Source: Chloroflexota bacterium
GTDB taxonomy: Bacteria; Chloroflexota; Limnocylindria; Limnocylindrales; CSP1-4
Assembly (NCBI GenBank): GCA_013698385.1
Contig: JACCVB010000138.1
Coordinates: forward strand, 1 to 8,657
Direction of reading: 5' to 3'
DNA length: 8,657 nt
The position numbers and the translations under genes were made by a program. Shown here in pieces: positions 5,766-8,657 of the stretch (positions within the stretch are counted from its first letter, which is position 1; every line of letters begins with the position of its first letter). The notes below the pieces were generated by a model. The model was not told where the DNA came from. It made no database searches and saw only the letters and a list, made by a program, of their open reading frames with translations.

Positions 5766-6293
5766 CGACCGATCAGCGGTGAGGGCGCGATCGAGGGCGG
5801 GGGCGCAACGGGTGCAGCCACGGGCCCGCATCCGGAGGCGCCAAGCCAGCGTCGCCGCCAGGAGCCCGACCGAGGCCGCCCCGATCAGCGGCTGCATTGG
5901 CGCAAAGACATCGAGGGCACCGGACACCCCGAGGACCGCGACGATGACCTTGTTGCAGATCGGGCAACCGATCGCCAGGTAGGCCCCGACCCCGCCGAGC
6001 GTGACTCGCTTGGTCCCGGTATCGGTGTGCACATCGGACCTCTCGCCGTCTCTGACGAGGTACGTGGCGATGAGCAGTCCCGCCAATGGCGCCGACAGGA
6101 GCCAGACCGCGACGTTGAACGGTTCGGTCGGGGTCATCCGGATGAAGAACGGGTTTGGGATCACCGCCGACGGCACGCCCAGGACGATGAGCGACAGCAG
6201 CGTCATCAGGCCGGCCACGGCCCACAACCGCGGGCTGAGCGTCAGTCGCAGGCGCTCATGGTGGCTTGCACTGGGATCCCTGACGATCTCCAC
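5763..6293 (-). CDS. Small four-helix membrane protein with CPxC and CxxC motifs, function unknown
   Basis: This 176-residue protein has about four membrane helices (near 23-44, 60-80, 97-121, 134-150). GCPICNKVIVAVLG (109-122) places a CPIC pair (Cys110, 113) at the start of the third helix, and CTRC (Cys160, 163) lies in the C-terminal tail. The order IPNPFFIRM, PF-NVAVWLLSAPLAGLL, IGCPICNK and GALDVFAPMQPLIG resembles an unnamed conserved family I recall from high-GC bacteria. I cannot attach a function. Thiol-disulphide exchange or copper binding at the membrane is a reasonable guess. The GTG at 6293 is chosen because later ATGs would cut the first helix; no strong Shine-Dalgarno is seen. 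It follows the propeller gene by 44 bp and is probably co-transcribed, though a dyad lies in that gap. Confidence 0.82.
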   Translation of the reverse strand: MEIVRDPSASHHERLRLTLSPRLWAVAGLMTLLSLIVLGVPSAVIPNPFFIRMTPTEPFNVAVWLLSAPLAGLLIATYLVRDGERSDVHTDTGTKRVTLGGVGAYLAIGCPICNKVIVAVLGVSGALDVFAPMQPLIGAASVGLLAATLAWRLRMRARGCTRCAPALDRALTADRS

Positions 6294-6303
6294 GCCGGGA
6301 TGC

Positions 6304-6321
6304 TACGACATCGACGTCGTG
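6304..6321. promoter_or_regulatory. Dyad D, weaker BlaI-like operator candidate
   Basis: TACGACA (6304-6310), TCGA, CGTCGTG (6315-6321): the same 7-4-7 layout as dyads A and B, with 7 of 9 pairs complementary. The left arm is identical to that of dyad B. It lies 11 bp upstream of the GTG at 6293. CGAC/GTCG pairs are common in high-GC DNA, so chance is a real possibility. Confidence 0.3.
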
Positions 6322-6337
6322 GGAGCACCCGTCCCCA

Positions 6338-7213
6338 TCAGCCGGGGCCGGGCCAGGTCTCGCCTCCATCGTCGGATCGATAGACGTCCGTCGCCCGGTC
6401 CACGAGGATCACGGTCTGGCCATCGGCCGAGGCGGCCAGCGCGAAGACCGAACCCCCATAGGACGTCGCAGACCAGGAGCCCCCGCCGTCGACGCTGCGG
6501 TACAGGCCGTCCTGGGCGCCGGCATACAGGACCCGGCCGTCCCCCGACGCGGCCAGCGCGGTCATCGGGTAGGTGGGCGGTGTCCCCAGGGCCGTCCACG
6601 TGCGGCCACCATCCACACTCTCGACGAGGCCCGTCACATCGATCCCAAGCAGGCGGGTCGACGATCCCGAAGCGACTGCCGTCGGAAACAGCAGGTTGTC
6701 GGTCCGAACCTCGGTGAACGTCGCTCCGCCATCGGCGCTCCGCCACAAGCCGCCGGTGGCAGGGTAGGCCCACATCAGGTCCGGGTCGCTCGGGGCGCGG
6801 GCGAAGCCGTGGATATCCAGCGACGGCAGGTCCGTGACGATCCGTGCCCAGGTCAGGCCGCCGTCGTGGCTGGCCCGGAAGACATCGTGCCCGGCGATCA
6901 CGATCGAGCCATCGATCCCCGGAGCCGTCGCCATGGCGTCGTCGCTCAGTCGGAGCGCCGCCCACGATCGCCCGCCGTCGGTCGATGCCGACAATCCGCC
7001 GTGGTGACCGAACAGGACCCGGTCCAGATCCGCGCCGGTGAAGGCCAGCGAATGCACGTCGCTGGTCTTGAGACGTGCCCATGGGACTGCTGCACGAGGC
7101 GTCCGGATCACGACCACCGCGAGCACGACGGCGACCATCACGACGATGATGAGCAGGATCGTCCATCGGCCGATCGTCCATCGTCCGGGGGCTTGCTTCG
7201 GGGAGTCAGCCAT
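6338..7213 (-). CDS. Membrane-anchored Asp-box beta-propeller (F510_1955-type glycosyl hydrolase-like)
   Basis: This 291-residue protein has a short cytoplasmic N-terminus, a membrane anchor (about 17-36, WTILLIIVVMVAVVLAVVVI) and an extracytoplasmic domain. Six Asp-box motifs of the form SxDGGxTW occur at 77-84, 115-122, 159-166, 199-206, 240-247 and 280-287. They indicate a six-bladed propeller of the sialidase/sortilin kind. DVHSLAF, LFGHHGGL, IAGHDVF and LDIHGFA agree with the family named F510_1955 glycosylhydrolase in public annotation. No sialidase catalytic residues can be identified, and enzymatic activity is not established for such proteins. The ATG at 7213 is chosen because the protein-like sequence starts there; the upstream in-frame extension to 7363 is Arg/Ser-rich and would cover dyad B. 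The dyad upstream suggests control by the BlaI-like repressor next door. Confidence 0.85.
   Translation of the reverse strand: MADSPKQAPGRWTIGRWTILLIIVVMVAVVLAVVVIRTPRAAVPWARLKTSDVHSLAFTGADLDRVLFGHHGGLSASTDGGRSWAALRLSDDAMATAPGIDGSIVIAGHDVFRASHDGGLTWARIVTDLPSLDIHGFARAPSDPDLMWAYPATGGLWRSADGGATFTEVRTDNLLFPTAVASGSSTRLLGIDVTGLVESVDGGRTWTALGTPPTYPMTALAASGDGRVLYAGAQDGLYRSVDGGGSWSATSYGGSVFALAASADGQTVILVDRATDVYRSDDGGETWPGPG
7157..7186 (-). repeat. 15-bp direct repeat encoding (GRWTI)x2
   Basis: Positions 7157-7171 and 7172-7186 differ at one base and encode Gly-Arg-Trp-Thr-Ile twice, at the membrane entry of the propeller protein. It is probably a small local duplication. Confidence 0.7.
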
Positions 7214-7318
7214 CCGCCGAGATCCGGCGCCGCGAGAGGACGGGATCCTGGTTCGGATGGAGCCCCTCCGGCTTGGTAGGCGGCGGGAAGGATGCCAACG
7301 CGATCCACCGGTGCAGAC

Positions 7319-7336
7319 TACGACAGGCCAGTAGTA
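7319..7336. promoter_or_regulatory. Dyad B, BlaI-family operator candidate upstream of the propeller gene
   Basis: TACGACA (7319-7325), GGCC, AGTAGTA (7330-7336): an 18-bp dyad with 7 of 9 pairs complementary and the same 7-4-7 spacing as dyad A. It lies in the 156-bp gap between the M56 protease stop (7370) and the propeller ATG (7213), about 106 bp upstream of that ATG. This gives the propeller-CPxC pair its own regulated promoter region, although no clean -35/-10 pair is visible. Confidence 0.55.
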
Positions 7337-7369
7337 TGCATGGGGTCCCCCGATGGCGCGCACTCCGGC

Positions 7370-8122
7370 TCAGCCCAGGGGCGAAACGTCGCCGAGGTGA
7401 CATCCGATGGCGACCGCGAGGGCGATCACCAGCGGCAGCCATTCATACGGCAGCGGGGTCGTCCGTGTGGCCGGCCGACCGGCTGCGGCATTCAGGAGTG
7501 CCTCGATGCGGTGATCGGCGGCCCCGGAGAATGCGGGGCTTGCCGAATACAGCCGATCCACCTTGACGAGCGCGGCCGCGATCGACGCGGGTCGAACGCC
7601 TCGCCGCATCGCGTATGCGTCGGCCGAACGCTCCAGCTCCGCGAGCCTGGCCGAGAGGAGCCGGCGAGCGGCTCTCGAGCGTCCGACGATCAGAAGCCAG
7701 GCCTCCACCGCGGCCGCCCGGAGCGGAGCGCGCGTGCGTCGATGGTGCTCCTCATGCTGGACGACGGCCGCCAGCTCATCGAGCTCCAGGAGGGCGAGCG
7801 ATGCGTCGCCCAGGTAGACCGTCGGGCGCAGGATGCCAAGGACGAAGGCCTCCACCGCCCCTCCACGAATGACTCGAACGGCCACGCCGTCGATCATCTT
7901 GAGCGTGGAACGGCGATCCAGTCGATCGCGCAGGCGCGACGCCCGCCAGAGGTCGCGTCCGAGCAGGGTCGTCCAGAGGCCCAGGATCGCGGCTGCGGCG
8001 AACTCCAGGACGAGCATCGGATCCATCCCGACGGCAGCACCCACCGCAAGGCACCAGGCGAGCGCCATGCCGGTGGCCGCGAGCATCGCCAACCCGGGTC
8101 GGGCGCGGTCGACGGATCTCAT
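7370..8122 (-). CDS. M56 family (BlaR1-like) membrane metalloprotease, short form
   Basis: A 250-residue membrane zinc protease. The motif HEEHH (123-127) is a standard HExxH, with ELERSAD (162-168) as the likely third-ligand region (Glu164). FVLGILRPTVYL (93-104) matches the strand before the active site in BlaR1/MecR1 proteins. Membrane helices lie near 11-33, 36-54 and 228-243. In BlaR1-type systems the M56 protease responds to a signal and inactivates the BlaI repressor. Here the protein ends soon after the last helix, with no penicillin-binding sensor domain, so the signal is not a beta-lactam bound by such a domain. Its ATG overlaps the TGA of the repressor gene by 4 bp, which supports both the start and a joint function. 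An in-frame extension up to 8584 overlaps the repressor gene and is a shadow. Confidence 0.9.
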   Translation of the reverse strand: MRSVDRARPGLAMLAATGMALAWCLAVGAAVGMDPMLVLEFAAAAILGLWTTLLGRDLWRASRLRDRLDRRSTLKMIDGVAVRVIRGGAVEAFVLGILRPTVYLGDASLALLELDELAAVVQHEEHHRRTRAPLRAAAVEAWLLIVGRSRAARRLLSARLAELERSADAYAMRRGVRPASIAAALVKVDRLYSASPAFSGAADHRIEALLNAAAGRPATRTTPLPYEWLPLVIALAVAIGCHLGDVSPLG

Positions 8123-8550
8123 CCTGCCTGATCTGCGAGCTCCAGCAGCCGGGCTCGAAGGTTCGGGTCGAGATCCGCCAGGTGATGTGCGAATCGGCGC
8201 AGGGCGGCCGTGCCGTAGCGCTCGACGATCTGGTCGACGGCCCGCTCCCCCATCGATGCAAGGAGTTCGGACTCGTCGGCCCGCGGGCGGTAGCGGTATC
8301 CCCGCCCGACCTTGGTCCGGTCCAGAAGACCGCGTTCGTAGAGGCGACCGAGGATGGTCATGACCGTCGTGTACGCATGGGGACGGCGGATCTCCTGTTC
8401 CAGCTGGTCCGCCACGGAACGGACGGTCGCCTCGCCCTGCGCCCACACGATCCGCATGATGGCGGCCCCGAGCGGCCCCAGGACACCTTCGATCCTTGGG
8501 TCCTCGGTGAGCCGTGCGTCGTCGCCGATCCGTGCGTCGCTGGACGTCAT
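8119..8550 (-). CDS. BlaI/MecI/CopY-family winged-helix transcriptional repressor
   Basis: A 143-residue DNA-binding repressor. LGPLGAAIMRIVWAQGEATVRSVADQL and the recognition-helix region AYTTVMTILGRLYERGLL, followed by GRGYRYRPR, are diagnostic of the BlaI/MecI/CopY winged helix. The C-terminal half (from about residue 80) would be the dimerisation helix bundle and the site of proteolysis. The family includes beta-lactam (BlaI, MecI) and copper (CopY) repressors. The CxC copper motif of CopY is absent, so copper, if it is the signal, would have to act through the M56 partner. ATG 8550 is preferred; ATG 8574 in the same frame would add eight residues. Neither has a good Shine-Dalgarno. The gene overlaps the M56 gene by 4 bp, and a dyad lies about 83-101 bp upstream, consistent with autoregulation. 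Confidence 0.93.
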   Translation of the reverse strand: MTSSDARIGDDARLTEDPRIEGVLGPLGAAIMRIVWAQGEATVRSVADQLEQEIRRPHAYTTVMTILGRLYERGLLDRTKVGRGYRYRPRADESELLASMGERAVDQIVERYGTAALRRFAHHLADLDPNLRARLLELADQAG

Positions 8551-8556
8551 TCGTGC

Positions 8557-8596
8557 ACAGGTTAGCGCATGCATCCGGATCCACGAACCTGTCGTG
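8557..8596. repeat. Inverted repeats just upstream of the repressor start
   Basis: ACAGGTT (8557-8563) and AACCTGT (8586-8592) are perfect complements 22 bp apart. CACGA (8582-8586) and TCGTG (8592-8596) form a second, overlapping 5-5-5 dyad. They could be a leader hairpin or an extra operator near the start codon. Chance is possible. Confidence 0.35.
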
Positions 8597-8632
8597 CGTC
8601 GGTAATGCCGGTGACCCCCTCGCGGAATGACC

Positions 8633-8651
8633 TACTACGCCGCCTGTCGTA
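8633..8651. promoter_or_regulatory. Dyad C, BlaI-family operator candidate upstream of the repressor gene
   Basis: TACTACG (8633-8639), five bases, TGTCGTA (8645-8651). The left arm is identical to the left arm of dyad A, and the right arm is the complement of TACGACA in dyads B and D. Five of seven arm pairs are complementary. The spacer is one base longer than in A and B. The position upstream of the repressor gene fits autoregulation. Confidence 0.55.
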
Positions 8652-8657
8652 CGATGG

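Noticed and set aside
7342..7350. GGGGTCCCC after the M56 gene as a terminator
   Set aside because: There is too little room for a loop and no T-tract, so a transcription terminator is not supported.
2296..7361. A 13-bp match, CCCGATGGCGCGC, upstream of both the YHS and propeller genes (2296-2308 and 7349-7361)
   Set aside because: One 13-bp match is expected by chance in 8.6 kb of GC-rich DNA, and the distances to the two starts differ (40 versus 136 bp).
7292..8131. Open reading frame of 279 codons on the plus strand opposite the M56 gene
   Set aside because: It mirrors the M56 coding sequence; HExxH and the 4-bp overlap with the repressor support the minus-strand gene.
1..8657. Mobile element, CRISPR, tRNA or rRNA
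   Set aside because: No transposase or integrase, no regularly spaced repeats and no RNA gene signature were seen on either strand. The only repeats are the short ones listed.

Overview
The window is high-GC (roughly two thirds G+C), gene-dense bacterial DNA. No rRNA, tRNA, CRISPR array or transposase is visible. The family mix (DUF4396 membrane protein, Asp-box propeller of the F510_1955 type, BlaI/M56 pair, two-domain multicopper oxidase) and the GC content suggest Chloroflexota or Actinomycetota. That placement is inferred from general knowledge and is not proved by any marker gene here.

Layout, left to right. (1) A minus-strand copper block, about 3309 down to 1: an Lgt-like membrane protein whose N-terminal domain lies in another frame (apparent frameshift near 3070-3088), then a cysteine-rich YHS-domain protein, then the N-terminal two thirds of a CopA-type Cu+ ATPase that runs off the left edge. 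The YHS-copA pair has its own good promoter, which overlaps a perfect CsoR-like palindrome. (2) An intergenic region of about 300 bp (3310-3612) with a long dyad that resembles a BlaI-family operator. (3) A plus-strand pair, 3613-5738: a DUF4396 membrane protein overlapping by 4 bp a membrane-anchored two-domain multicopper oxidase. (4) A 30-bp hairpin whose two ends are the stop codons of the convergent genes on either side. (5) A minus-strand pair, 7213 to 5763: a membrane-anchored six-Asp-box beta-propeller and a small membrane protein with CPxC and CxxC motifs. (6) A minus-strand regulator pair, 8550 to 7370: a BlaI/MecI/CopY-family repressor overlapping by 4 bp a short M56 (BlaR1-like) membrane metalloprotease.

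The reading proposed here is a copper-handling and extracytoplasmic redox island under one protease-controlled repressor. CopA would export Cu+, the YHS protein would bind or pass metal, the multicopper oxidase would oxidise Cu+ or another substrate outside the membrane, and the DUF4396, Lgt-like, CPxC and propeller proteins would be envelope accessories of unknown role. The strongest new observation is a repeated dyad with 7-bp arms of the form TAC(T/G)AC(A/G). It occurs upstream of the repressor, upstream of the propeller gene, between the divergent copper operons, and in a weaker form just upstream of the CPxC gene. This pattern suggests that the BlaI/M56 pair controls the whole island.
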